64,000 bases of DNA from Takifugu bimaculatus (Eukaryota; Chordata; Actinopteri; Tetraodontiformes; Tetraodontidae), in contig CP034986.1 of NCBI GenBank assembly GCA_004026145.2, forward strand, positions 7,990,929 to 8,054,928, in the 5' to 3' direction. Shown one piece after another: positions 13,301 to 27,120 of the stretch. The position numbers and the translations under genes were made by a program. The notes below the pieces were generated by a model. That model worked only from the letters and a program-made list of their open reading frames with translations. It was not told the origin of the DNA and ran no database searches. Every line of letters starts with the position of its first letter. Within the stretch, counting starts at the first letter, position 1.

Positions 13301-16300
13301 GGTGCACGTGGATGTGGTGAACGTGGTATAACGGGGGAAACAAAGAGCATCTTCAGGGACTGTTACGATAAAACTCTTCATTCGGACATAAATTCCAAAT
13401 TAACTGGGATGTTTGTTGTGTTTGTAGGTGGTCGGAGTAGATGTGTAGTGGACAGTATCAGTGGACGGGACAAGAGCCACCACGGTGTCCTGGAACCCTG
13501 GAACAAACTCAGTTCAGTTAAAGAGAGTCCCACCACTGACATGTGGCCCCTCCCCCACTGTCCCCATCCCCACCCCTCCCCATGTCCACGCCCTCTCTGT
13601 CCACGCCCTCTCTGTCCCCGCCCCTCCCTGCCCCCTCCCCCTCTCGGTCCCCCGTCTCCACCACTCCCTGTCCCCGTCCACGCCCCCTCCTTGTCCCCTC
13701 TCTAATCCCCGCCCCTCCACATGTCCCCGCCCCTCCCTGCCCCCTCCCCATGTCCCCGTCCCCTCCCCCTCTCCCCGTCCACGCCCCCTCCTTGTCCCCT
13801 CTCTAATCCCCGCCCCTCCACATGTCCCCGCCCCTCCCCATGTCCCCGTCCCCTCCCCCTCTCCCTCCCTGTCCCCGTCCCCCTCCCCCTCTCCCTGTCC
13901 CCGTCCACGCCCCCTCCCTGTCCCCTCTCCAAGACCCCGCCCCCTCCCTGTCCCCTCTCTAATCCCCGCCCCTCCCCTCCCTGCCCCGCCCCTAATGTCC
14001 CCGCCCCTCCCTGTCCATGTCCCCGCTCCTCCCCATGTCTCCGCCCCCTCCCCTCCCTGCCCCCTGCCCCGTCCCCTCCCTGTCCCCTCCCTCCCCCTCT
14101 CTGCCCCGCCCTGTCCCTAATCCCCACCCCTCCTAATGTCCCCACCCCTCTCTGTCCATGTCCCCGCCCCTCCCTGCCCCCTCCCCATGTCTCCGCCCCC
14201 TCCCCGTCCCACTAAGGGACTGTTTCCCAGCCCTCTCCCGCGTTCATTAAGCCAACAGCCACCAATGGGATCCGAGCAGGAGGTGACGGAGGGGGAGACG
14301 GTCGTCTCACCCGGGAGGCAGCAGATCCAGCTCAGTGAAGTGGCAGGTAGCTGTCGCCCCCCTCCCCCACCTCCCCACTAAAGCCCCCGTCCCCAGGGGT
14401 GACGTCCATCGCTGGCTCCCTCTCCTAATTACCCACAGGCCCCAGGAAGCCTCCAGCTGTTGGGCCGCTGCGGCGGGAGGCTCAGCGGCGGTGGAGGAGC
14501 ATGAAAACCAGCCTGATTAAAAGTTTCCAACTGGCTCCGACACAAAGGAAGCAGAAAGTTCCGGAGCGTCGCACCAAAATTCCTCTGTTGCCTTTTGTTT
14601 TTTTTTTCCCAACCTGACCCAACTTTACCTTCGGCACCAAGTCAACCGAGCGCATATTTCTGTCTGACAAGCGTTCCCGGGGGGGTCCGCTGCAGAATCC
14701 CGTCTGAAGGACGGATCCATTGATCGCGTTGGTGCTCGGATTAAACGATCGGCGGTTCGACAGCTGACGAGCCGACAGTGATTGATCGACCGGCGCTTAA
14801 CTGGATCGGACCTCTGACAAACGCCCAGTTTAAACAACTCACACGCGCGCTGATGGATCGACTCACCGTCTCGGACGCGGCGCTCCGCCGAGGTCTTGGC
14901 CTGGCTCCAGGAGAGGTAGAGGAAGCCGTCCATGAAGGGGCGGAAGTCGGACTGGGAGGCGTTCTCCGACCAGTGGTCCATCCTGGGAAAATCTGAAGGA
15001 AAAGTGGACCCATCGGACACCAGCAGCACGCTGGATTAGCGCTACAATATACGACATTTATGGGGATTTTATTCGAAAAAATAGAAAAAAACACAATCAC
15101 GAGTTGCGTTCATGGATCTCGACGCCAGTTTCTATCAAATTCTTGGTGTTTGACCATATATGGACGTATTCTGTCAGCTTACGTTTCCTAATTAACTGGA
15201 TGATGGTTTAGCCAACAAATGCTATCCTCAGTCAAGCTAACATTGGTTAAATTGTGTTGCCTGGTTCCACCATTAGTGGCGGCCACCAGTCTGTGGGACG
15301 GGGCGGAGCCTAATGGTCGGCGCGGAGCTAGAACGCCGCGCCAGGCTGCGGTCCCCCGGGACTGTCAGCTAGTCCTGGCTAAGACAGCGTTGTATTGTCC
15401 ACGGAGGCGTCCCGGTCCCCGGTGAGGGACGTTGACGTGACAGAGTGCTCAATTAGTCACCCGGTTGCCCGCGGCGATGGTCAGGAACACGGTCACCGGC
15501 GAGAGCGGACGGACACACACGAGCAACTATAAACAAACGCCTAGACGAGGTCGCCACATAAGCTAGCGTGACTTCGCGACACCGTTTCGACGTCAACACA
15601 ACAGCCACGTCAACAACGACGGATAAACTTTTCCTTCTCTGCCCAGAACTAAACTTTAGAGCGACTTTTGGCTTCCCGACCTTTTCCGGGGTGGAAGCTA
15701 CGCTAACGGTGTATCGGTTATAAGATAAACAACACAAACAAGCTCAGAATAGAGACCCCGGACCAAACGGGGCCCCTGATTTAGCGTCTGTGTGCTGGAG
15801 CGGCTTTTATTGTCCCCTCAGAAAGCCGGCTGGATAAATTTTTAATGCGCGGGGGGATTCGGAGATTCGAGGGTTGCCGGGGTGACGGCAATAAAACTTT
15901 CTTCGCCTCTTTATCCGCGGTGTGTCATTTAAAGAGGGAGCAGAGTGATGTCAACAGTAAGCTGCGCCGCGGCCTCCTGGGCGGACCGGAGAGGCGGCGC
16001 CGAGCATAACTCAGGCGCTCGCATCGCCGCTCACACTTCGGGCGACAGCCGCCGCTTTTATGCGGCGTTTTATGGCGACGGCGGCCGGCCGGAGCTCCGC
16101 GATACAAACAAGCCGCTGCGGGCCGGAATCAAAATTGCGACGTTAAATCTAGCGTTCCCGCTGGCGTCGCGGGCTCGCTGTCGGCGTGACTGTCGTTTCC
16201 ACGGTGATGGAATGGCGCCGCGTTGAAGCCGTTTCGCATCGGCACCTTATGGACGACGTCGTAGCGCGTCGCTGATCAGGCGACGCCACCGCTGACGCCG

Positions 16301-19300
16301 TTAGCAACAGAACATTCCAAGGTGACTGTTTACAGTTGTGGTTCGGGTCCTTCTGGAAAAAAGGTAACTTGCTGGTTAGCTTAGCAGCATTGCGTACGTT
16401 AGCATCGGACCGTTAGCGTCCTTCATTAGCCAGCGCGCCGCAGACACGTCGGATGCCAATCGTTCAACTTCGAGTCGTCGTGATCCTCAAAGCAAAAGTT
16501 CGGATCCAGTTCTGTCGACCTCGCGGCGAGCAGATTAGCATTGAGGTAGCTGAGAAGATCAAAGCAGAGACTCATCAGTATTGGACGTCTGACGCCACAT
16601 CCATCACGCTGTTCAGAACCGGCGTCGGACCTTGGAATTCTGCCATCATTCCTCAAATTCGGCTCCTTCTCCTCTTTTGACGGAAACAAAGCGCCGGCTG
16701 GAGGAGCGGCTTCATATATCCTTTATGCTTTCGATTTTACTCACATCCAACATTTGGGACTACTTTGGACAGAGTGAATGATAAAAGAGCCTAAAAATAT
16801 CCGCGGAACCACCGCCGCCGACGCCTTTGACTACGAGGGACAGATCCATCATCGCAGCTGCCCTCCCGGGTGCCCGAACGGCGAGGAGGCTCCGCCCCAG
16901 GGAGGCGCCATCGGAGCGTCTTTAATGGAAACAGGGATGGGGTATGGAAATTAATACGCTCCGACAGTATCCCAGGGTGCTTTGGGGGCAGGCGGGTTGG
17001 GCGGGAGAATGAGGTCCGCCGAGGCTCAAGGATGCACCGGTACCGGGGAGGGAAGGCGCTAATGAAGTGGCAACGCACCGCCGTGAGTGGAGCCACAAAT
17101 GAGCGGCGGCGGAGGCAGCGGCCGGCGGAGGCGCCCGGATGACAGCTTTGTTTTCCAACGCCCCGCCGGGGACGACCGGAGGTCCTCTATTTAGATTCCT
17201 ACAAATTGGAAGCACAATTCCGCTCGTGAAGAGACGCAAAGGCGCCCCCCCCCCCCCCCACCACCTCCTTCCTCACCGCCAGAGATGAGACAGTTTTGTT
17301 GCTGCCACACTTTAGCTAGCTTTCATATAAACATTTTATTTATTTCAGAGCGCCAGAAAAGTTCTCTGACCCAAAACCCACAAAAATGGAAGGAACGGAG
17401 GACGGATCAGCATCGGTCTCCGAGGTCTCGGTGGCTAAAGCGAAGAATTCTGGTTTTTCTTCTCAATGTCTTGGCCTCTTTTTCTTCCCCGTCAGCCTAA
17501 CGGCGTGAACGGGCGTCACGGCAACCGAGAAAGTTCCACTTCTGTTGAGCGAAAAGTCTTCCGAGGGCCGTGATAGCGACTACGTCGGTGCGACCTGGCA
17601 ACAAGGGCTGCAACGAGAACCTACGCTAACGTTAGCGACGCAGATCGCTGGCTAGGAACAAACTCAAATGCAATTCAAACGACATCCACTTTGCAGTTTT
17701 CTGTCGTTTTCGCCGAAGAACGCGGCAACTTTCTCAATCGCCGACTCCCCCTGACACCGCGCGGCCCGGCAGAAGTTCGCCGCTTCGGCTGGAGCCGCGT
17801 CTCATTAGCGCCACGAGTGTCTGACAGTTACGACGAACGACTTCCAGACGTGTAACGAGCTTAAGGAACCCGCTAGCTCGACGGCGGAGCCAGGAAGTGA
17901 ACCTGCGTGTCGACGCCCGTCTCTGAGCAGGCCTCCGAGTAATGACCATCGCCACGGTGACCAGGTGACCTCGGCTCGCAATTAGCAGTCGCTAACAGGC
18001 TCGGCGCTCAGAGGTTTACAGGGACGCGGTGGAGTAGTTTATGTAAAACGGAATCTTCCCGGCAGCCTCCGCCCGTGGCGCCCCGCGCTCCTTTAATCTA
18101 ACACCGGTCCTGCGTCGAGGCGCCAAAACCAAACACACCCCGTCGCGGGGGAACGCCGCGCATCTGCCGCCGCGCCTCTGTCGCTGGCAACGTGAGCAGG
18201 GAAAAGAAAGAAACAAAGAGAGTCACGACTGTGGGTTATTTCTCCTCCGTCTCACTGCTGGTGGCACCGCGGCGAGCGGCTCTAAATGTGATTGGCAGCT
18301 CCATAAAAGTCCGTATTCCCACTAGCGCACTGCGCTAAGAGTGTGACTGTGCCCCACCCAGCGGAGGGCCGTCGTGAGCTAAACCTGCAGGGGGGCGGGG
18401 CCTCTGCAGCAGGAGGCGAGCCACGACCGCGTGACAGCCCAGCACGGTCCCTCTGCAGAACTGATCCTGGAGGAGTTCTAGCTAGCTGGGTGTCAGCGCG
18501 GAGGTGAGAAAGCTGTGAGTCGTCTAATGAGACCCGGAACAGCACGCTAACAGCTGCTAGCTAAAGAGAAGAGGAAATGAATCATCATATAGATGCCGCG
18601 CTCATCTGTTCATATTTAGTAGAATAATAAACACACCGCAGTTATTAGCATCTTTATGAGCATCTTTAGCTGATCTGTGTGTGTAGGATGTTTATTTTCA
18701 AGCAACGATCCCTGAAAATTGTCACATTTTCCTCCCTCCTCGTTGTTCCTTTCCCCGATTCACAGCGGTTAGCCGTTAGCAACCACCTAGCTGGCCAGGA
18801 ATGCATAAATAAGTTAAGCGTTGCGTTTTGGCAGCCATTCCTGCAAACATCCCGGCCCTTCTGCTCTCCCGGTATAAACCTCGCCGTCTTCCCGACGTTC
18901 CCAAGTGCTTGGCTCACCTGTGAGTTTGTTGTGGTGCAGGAACTCCATCTGCAGCCTCTGTCCCGCCCGCTGGGCCAGCAGATACGGTGTGGAGACCAGC
19001 GGGTCGCCCGTGGCGCACATGGCGTCCGCCCCGCTGAACACCAGCTCCATGGTCTGCAGCACGCTGGGGGACGCCACGGCTGCACATAGTGCCTGCGCAC
19101 ACACACACACACACACACACACAGACAGAATGATTCCATGGGGGTGACGTCTCGACGCCGCCGCTTCCCCGCGCAGGAGGTTGATGGAGGACAAAGAACC
19201 AATAAAGTGGCATAAAAAAACACATCTGGAGTTCCGAATCGAGTTTGATCTCGAAAGGGGAGTGAAAATAAGATCGGGCTTTAATCCCCCCGCAGGGGGT

Positions 19301-20381
19301 CGTTCGATTAAACATCTAATCCCTGCGAAAAGAGGAGCAATTAAGAGAACAAATGGGCCACGTTAAATATCAGGAAAATAACTATTTCCTGGAAGAAGAA
19401 GCTACAGGATACAGAAGGAGCTAATGAAGCTAATGTCCTGCCGCCGCCACAGTTGTGCTAGCGGCTAGTGCTAGGTGCTACACCTGCTATAAACGATCCC
19501 CCCCGTCAGGCTCTGCTAAAGTCGCCTGTATCGCCCGCTGAAACTTTGGGAAGAGCCGGATAAAAGGAGTGAAGGAAAACATGGCCGATTCTGGCTGTCG
19601 CCTTCCATCAGCCCGGTCGATCGCTGGGACGCGGCGCCGCGACCCGCGACAAAGGGAATCAGCGGAGGCGCCGAGTGGCAAAAACGGCGGGATTTGAACC
19701 AGCGACCCCTCCTTTCATCGGATCGGAGCCGAGTCGCTGAGCCGCATCGATCCGCGCCGCTCCCACCTGCGACGGAGCGTCTTCCCGCCTACGCAAATGT
19801 GGACGTTGGAAGGAACCAGTCGGACCCGCCGCGTCCTTCACAGCCCGGCATTATTTCCAGCTCCGACCTTCGGTGTCACAGTAATTACTGACGGGAAAGT
19901 GTGTAACGACCTAAGAAGCCCCCCCCCCCCCCGGGCCTGTGGAGACTTGGTGGAGGTCACCGCGATATGAGTTAATGACGGGCGAACAGAACCCTCCAGA
20001 ACCCCCGTCTGAAGACGCTGAGCTCGTTTCGTGACAGGAAAAGTTGCCCGATGCCGATGAGGAAATGTTATTCCGGAGGAAAGTCCCAGAGGAGCGGGTT
20101 TAATATAGCTTTTGTTGTTTTTTAACGTTTTTAACGCTAGCGCTACTGTAAGCAAGTGTGACACCGAAGTGGAGCAACGCGCCCGATGAGATTAGACTCA
20201 AGCGTCCTTGTTTGTGGAACGCGTTCCTCCGGTTCGGGTTCGGCACGCTAGCGTAGCCACTTCAGCACGCTAGCTAAAATGTTGCAGCCTCTCCGGAAAC
20301 CTAGCGAGGACGCTCAGAACTCGGCCATCCTAGCTGATCTGACTGCGACTTTTTTTTCCCCAATGAAACTGAAAAAACAGC

Positions 20382-20426
<45 letters not shown>

Positions 20427-23400
20427 CCGTGTGGTGCTTCACACACTTGTTCACACGTGTGTCACACTCCCGTACAGACAGAAAAGTCTGCAAAGCTGAA
20501 AGAAAAAACCCACCCTAGCATTTCTGCCGCGGCTCCTAATCCACTTTTCCACTCGGCTAGCCAGTAAATATCTTCCTTACTTTAGCCCGACCCCCCCCCC
20601 CACGTCCGCCTGCCTCTGGATCTGCGGGAAAAGGCAGCAAATATCTGGATAAACGCTGACACAGGTGGAATTTCAGCCCGTTAGGGCCTCGGTTTATGAA
20701 GGAGCAAAACAAAGACGCTTCCCGGCACGAGCAATAAAACGCTAAACCCCAAATTTGGAATGATGGCCGCACCAACCTGCTGGAAATCAATAAGACCCGC
20801 CCCCAGCGGTTCTCAGTGCCACGGACAGGCGGGATTCTGGGAAATATTTTTTTAAATTTAATTGTATTTGTTGTATTTAGATAGAAAAAGCTAGTGTTGG
20901 CTAGTTTAGCCCCACCGACTGCGCGTTTCGGAAATGGTTCGTAGTCTGTACGTAGCATTCTAGCTCTTTACTGCTAACGTGATACGGAACATTTCTACAT
21001 ACTTACTCGTCTGTTCTTATGTACTTTTGATAGGACGTCGGCAGCTACCTGATAACTGTCCGATGGCGTCATTGCTAGCAAGGAGGGCTGGCTATTTTTG
21101 GCGGCCATTTTGTTTTAAAAGTACGTTTCCAAAACAATAAGATCTAACCTTAGTGTGCTGTGTGGGGATTTAGCGTAGGTTAGCCACATGCTAATGTTGC
21201 ATTATCGAGTTTCATCGCGAGGAGCTTTCACGCTACTGAAGTTAGCTAATGCTATTTAAACAGGCTTCTTCCGGTTTCAGGACTGGGGAGGACTGTAGTT
21301 CACTGACGCAAAAAAAAAGTGGCGTTTAGCATTCACGAGCTTTACGCTTGTCAGCATTGCTAGCAACTGTAGCAAAGAAGGAAAATGCAAACACACCAAC
21401 TAAAGTTTTCAGACAACAGACGAACGCGGGAGACTTCTGAGGTATTCAACACGGGGAAGAAGCACAAAGCAGCGCTCGGCACGCGTCGCCGACATCGTTT
21501 AAAGACGCGCACAGCGAAAGGCGTAGCTTTAATGTTGAGGGTAGCCTGACAGGAAGTCGGCGAGCGGATCCGCTGGAACTGAAGCACATCTGCTCTGCTT
21601 GTTTGCCGAGGAACGCCGAGAAGATCGCACTCATTAAAATATTCAAATTAAAAAAATAACTTCAGCATATGGCTGGAAAAGTGTTTAACTAGAATCAAAG
21701 GGAAGCTAGTCTCAGCTAAACAAGCGGCGCGTGAGAAGCCGGTCGGCCCGCGAAATAATTAATGCAGAGATTAAACCTGAAGGGGGGGAAAAAACGTAGA
21801 ATTTACTGAATTAAATATTATATAAATTTGAAATCGCTCTGAACTGTAAGCCCTGAGGCGTGTACATTCATTAAAGGAAAGTTTCACCTCACCCTGTTAG
21901 CCCGATTCTGGCTGAAACTAGCTTCCGTAAAAATTGCGGTTTTTAAAGTTTTGTTGGGAAAAGTTGCACCTTGTTGAGCTGCTCCGGGTCGGTCAACCCC
22001 TCCAGAACCCTCCGGTACTTCCTCTCTCGGTACTTCCTGCGGATGAAGGTGGCGCGCTGTTCCGCCGAGGCCCCGCTGTGGATCTCCTCCTCCAAGGGAA
22101 GATTAGCGGCCCAGAAGCTGTTAGCATGCATGTTTCCCACCTCCAGGAAGAGCTGGAACGATGAGGAACAAGAAGAAAATTGAAAAATCGGGTCTTAAAA
22201 ACAGCAACCGGCTAATCCGGGTTTTAAATTGCTGATACTTTGCAAAACCGCTGCGGCTAACTGACCTCAACTAGCTCGTTGCTCCAGATGCTGCTGTCCA
22301 ATTTCAAGCTCCGCACTTTAGAGATGCTCGGGCCCAGGGAGCGATGCTGCCCTGGAAAACACCACCGCAGGAACAAAAACGGCTTAAGAACCAGACAAAC
22401 GGCGGCGTTTAGAGCGCAGGTTGTCGCTAGTCGGTTAGCAGACAAAGAAACGAAGCACAACTGGAAGCCGGTTCGCTCGCTCAGGCACGTTCGGCCCCGT
22501 CAGCCCCCCTCCCTAATTGGAAGTAAAAGCAGCGAACGAGGGTCATTAATCGCTAATGAATCATGAGTAATTCATTCTGTTTGTGGGTCGGCCGGTTTAT
22601 TCGGCTTCGGGGGTTGATTACGGCCAAAGATTGACTGCAGACGCATAATGCATCTGACAGGAGCGCACGCCGCGTGTGTGGATGGGAATTGCCGTCCTGC
22701 GGCGTGGAAAAGAGGATCCGTTTAGCACCGGCGTGATCTCGCTACCTCGGCGGAGTAAAGAGACGGCAAACGAGGGCGTGGGTCCGACAAACGGAGCAGA
22801 AATGACGTCCGGGATTGAGGTTTTCATCCGGGACGCCCGCTAACAGGGAAGTCCAAGGACGGAATTCTCGAGTGCCTGACAAAAGTAAAGAGGCAGAGGA
22901 TTGGACCTTGAGGAACCCTGAGGTGGCGTTTTAGAAGGAACAAACTCGGACAAAGGAAAGTGGGAAAAGTCGGGGAAATACGCTTAAACGACCCAACGAC
23001 GGTCGCAACACTCCACCCCTGTTGCGACATGCTAACTTTTGGGACAATGCTGTTGTTAGCATTGGCTCCAGACACCGTGGAAACACCAGAACCTTCCGGA
23101 TCGGACGTCAGTTCGCTTAATAAACTGGAAAAATGTGAACGTTATCAAAGCGTTGGCACAAAAGAACGATTTCCGCCGCACTCGCCTACAAAGGAGTGTT
23201 GGCGTTTCACTCCGGCGGCGCCGCTACACCCGCGCGCCGTTCGCCGAGCCGCTCGGCCACTTTTGCCCGCCTGAAAGTAATGAAGCTGAAAACCCGGCAC
23301 GTCCCTCGCCTCGCCGGGTGCTTGGCGAATCCTCGCCGCATAAATAGCCCGTCGTGGACGTCTTCATCTTCCCAAACAGGAAAAAAACCGGCACACAAAA

Positions 23401-26400
23401 GGGCAGCCCCATTAGAGCGCACGCCGAAAAAATAAAATAAAATTGTCAAACCCCCCCCCAAAAAAAGATTTCAGCCCCAATTAAAAACTTTCCCCCGCAG
23501 CACTTTCTCAGCCTCGCCGTCCTCGCGTGACATTTTCCCTCCGCTCGCCAACGAGTCGGAGGGAAACAAAAGCCAGCCGCTCCGTGTGTTTCCAGGTTGC
23601 CGTGGTAACTGTTGCCAGCGGACACGGGTGGCAGAAGTTGCATCCAGCTTTATAGGAGTGCCACGCGAGGACAGGGACCTCCTGATCCCACAGTGGGTGG
23701 GGCCAAAACAACGGCGGGAGGTTTGCAGCGCTAACGGTGAACGTTAGCTTCCCGCCGGGTCGGGATGAGGACTCGGGTCTGGGTCAACGACACCGGGGCG
23801 CTGGGTTCTGCCTCGGGCTCCCATCACGACATAAACAAGTCTGTAATCCCCCTCCGAGCACGGGCACAGATGAGGCCTCGGTAATTAAACGCTGCCTTGC
23901 TTCAGGGACGAAGCTAAACGCACTCGCGGGTCTCAGCCGTCGATCCCGTTTCCATGGGCAGAAATCAACGGCGAATAAAGACTCGAGATTTGGGGAACGT
24001 TGGTTTCAATAGAAACAACTCGGCGTTCTTTCGGCGTCTGCGAGCGCAGCAAATCCCACGTTAGCGCCGTTCCGCCTCACAGAGCGCGTTCTCCGGGTAG
24101 AGAACGGGATCATCAGCCTTCTCGTTACGCCGCTCCTCTTCCTCCACCACTCGTTGTCCCCGACACCAGCGCCGCTAATTAAAAGTGGGAAACATTGTTG
24201 GTATTCAAAGCGGCCCCCGGACCCCCCCGCGAGCGAGGGACGCCGCCTACGTCCACTTAGTAAGAGGATGTCGGGTATTACAGGCGCTCCTCATAGGTGA
24301 GGCGGTTTCAGGCCTGAGGGGATGGCGAGGGGGGGGGGGGACCAATCAGATACGGCTCCGGATCAGCCGTCTCCCTCTAATCACGTTTAGCGGGTCAAGA
24401 AGCAGAATGCGATCTCTCCGAGTTCTCACCCGCGGCTTAATCTTTGTTGTCATTTCATCTGCAGCGTCCAGCGTTGCCAAGTAGATTAGAGAGTCAGGGG
24501 CCAGACAACAACCCCCCCCCTAAGTGGCTTATCACCTGGGAACGCACTCGGAAAGAGCCTCCGGGTCACAGCGCTCGCACAAACAAGCTGCCGACCACAC
24601 AGAACAAAAAAAATCGGATTTCAGCCCCTATCGACTCGTCGGGAAGTTGTGGAAAAGTTGCCCCAACACTTAAAACGGGCCTGAACTCGGAGCGCTGGAC
24701 TCACCGGCGCACTTCTTGCAGATGACCACGCCCAGGTTGATGGAGGCCCACTCCGGCTGGGGGGCCCGGCAGTCGGCGCAGCTCCGGTTGGCCTCGTTGA
24801 ACCAGATCTTCTCAGCCACTTCGTAGTCGGACAGCGTCTCCGCGATCGATTCCTGAACCGCTTCAATCCACTCCTCCTTCTCCCGCTCTGACTCGGCAGT
24901 GAAGCTGAAACAATTGATTAGTTTGGGGGGGGGGGTTTCCTCAACATACCCCTCACTGTTATGGAATCAACTGGAGAGGGCAATTAAGGGGTGCAGGAGG
25001 TGGAGGAGGTACAGGAGGAGGAGGTGAAGGAGGTACAGGAGGTACAGGAGGTACAGGAGGTACAGGAGGTACAGGAGGTAGAGAAGGAGGTGCAGGAGGT
25101 GGAGGAGGAGGTACAGGAGGTGGAGGAAGAGGTACAGGAAGTGGAGGAGGAGGTACAGGAGGTGGAGGAGGAGGTAGAGGAGGGGGATGGGGAGGCACAG
25201 GCAAGGGACAGGGGGTGGAGGAGGAGTTACGGATGGAGGAGGAGGAGGTAAAGGAGTGGAGAGGAGGTACAGGAGGTATAAAGGAGGTGGAGGAGGAGGT
25301 ACAGGAGGTACAGGAGGTGGAGGAGAGGTACAGGAGGTAGAGAATGGAGGTGGCAGGAGGTGGAGGAGGGAGGTACAGGAGGTGGAGGAGGAGGTACAGG
25401 AGGTACAGGAGGTGGAGGAGGAGGCACAGGAGGTAGAGAAGGAGGTGCAGGAGGTGGTACAGGAGGTGGAGGAAGAGGTACAGGAGGAGGAGGAGGAGGA
25501 GGTACAGGAGGTGGAGGAGGAGGTACAGGAGGTACAGGAGGTGGAGGAGGAGGTACAGGAGGTACAGGAGGTGGAGGAGGAGGTACAGGAGGTACAGGAG
25601 GTGGTGAAGGAGGAGGAGGTCGAGGAGGAGGTGGAGGTACAGGAGGTGGAGGAGGTCGGTTCAAACTTTCCAACCGTTGTGCTGATGTGACGAGAGCAGA
25701 AGGGAAGACATGAGACACCAGAGGAGCAGGAGAGGGATCACAGCCGGGATGATTCCATGAGGGGGGAGAGGATGGGGGGGGGGGGGGGGGGTCATTGCAG
25801 AGACAATTACCGGAGCCTCAAAGGCTCCAAAACACAGTTAAATCCACAATTTAAGACCATTTTGAATCTCAGGCTGTTAAATTGTGTGAGTGCTCACTTT
25901 ATTCCAGACAATAACCTTCCCCTCTGCTACATGCTAAACTCATCCAGCGTTCCTAAATCATGGAAGAAAAAGCCCGCTCCTTCATTTACGCTCCAGCCTT
26001 GAAAGGAACCGTTAACTTTCCTTTAAAATTGGGCCATTTTTCCGCGCCTACAAAGGTGGTGGGGAAAAATAGACATTCGGATGCAACCGGAAACTCCCAG
26101 AGTTGCTCCGTGTCCAAGTCTCGTCGTTCCAGCGAAGAACATTTCGTTGAAAAGGGAAAAAAAAAAGGCGCCGGAGCAGCAAATGACGTCCGGTTGATGA
26201 GCATTTCATCAGCCTGTCAGCCCGTCAAAACGGGCGGAAAACCGCCAGCAGGAAACGTGTCGACTGTTTAAACGAAGCGTCTGACTGAAGGATGCGAAGA
26301 GTCTCGCTGACGGGACGTCTGGAACGTTGAAATAGATCCGATTCTGACTCCAGATTATTATAGAAACGATCACAGGGGGATCTGACGCCTCGGAACACCT

Positions 26401-27073
26401 GGAACACCTGCCGACCGGCCCGGGTGGACTCGTGTCAGCCCAGAAGGAGAAACGCTTCCCTTTCTGCACAGTTGGAGATTTTTGTCAAAACTAAACGCTA
26501 AAACTGGCACAAGAGTTCGGAAAAGTTGTTTTCCGACGGCTAAATCCTTGAAAAGTTGCCGATTGAAGAAGGAAAGAATAACCTGGGCTGTTTTGTTGTT
26601 CGCCAGCGCCACGCTTAGCGCGACATCAAAGCAACCGTACAAAGATCAAAGCCAACACCGGAGAGCGGCGCGTTCCGACGTTCGCTGGAATCGTTCGTGA
26701 AAGCGTGGGCGGCCGCAGCGCCGAACCCTCGCCGCACGGAACCGAAAAGTGGCCCCGAAACTAAACCGCAACTTAATGGAGCTGTGAAAACAGGAATAAA
26801 GGAGGAAGCGCAGCCGAGAGGGGGGCAACAACTTCCCCATCGAAAGTTGGGCGACTTTGCCGGCTCGTATCTGCCTGGTCGTGGTTCCGTCTCCTCGTAA
26901 AACGCCGAGCGGGAGACGGCGTCCACGGCTGGGGACGGCGTCCTCGTCCGTCTAACAGCAGCTAAACAATAGAAAAGCCAGAGCGAGTCTCCACAGCTCA
27001 AAGTGATTAGACGAGTTTCTCGCTAATCCCAACCTTCAGCAGGTAGGAAGACGCTCCCAGGGCTACCGATCGA

Positions 27074-27120
<47 letters not shown>

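Larger units (their letters stand above)
9531..14866. other. arap2 intron 14
   Basis: 5.3 kb. It holds (GT)n at 10305-10347 and the C/T-rich minisatellite 13545-14215. No exon recognised on either strand. Confidence 0.65.
19093..21969. other. arap2 intron 12
   Basis: 2.9 kb. It holds the (CA)13 tract at the exon 13 acceptor, a tRNA-like fragment at 19686-19755, a C-run at 19921-19932 and (CA)n at 20384-20420. No exon seen. Confidence 0.65.

Noticed and set aside
13461..14215. Pro-rich and Gly/Arg-rich frames of 140-220 codons on both strands
   Set aside because: Composition artefact of the A-poor C/T minisatellite.
19686..19755. Functional tRNA gene
   Set aside because: Only A- and B-box-like parts are visible. 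I could not pair a full acceptor stem, anticodon arm and D arm.
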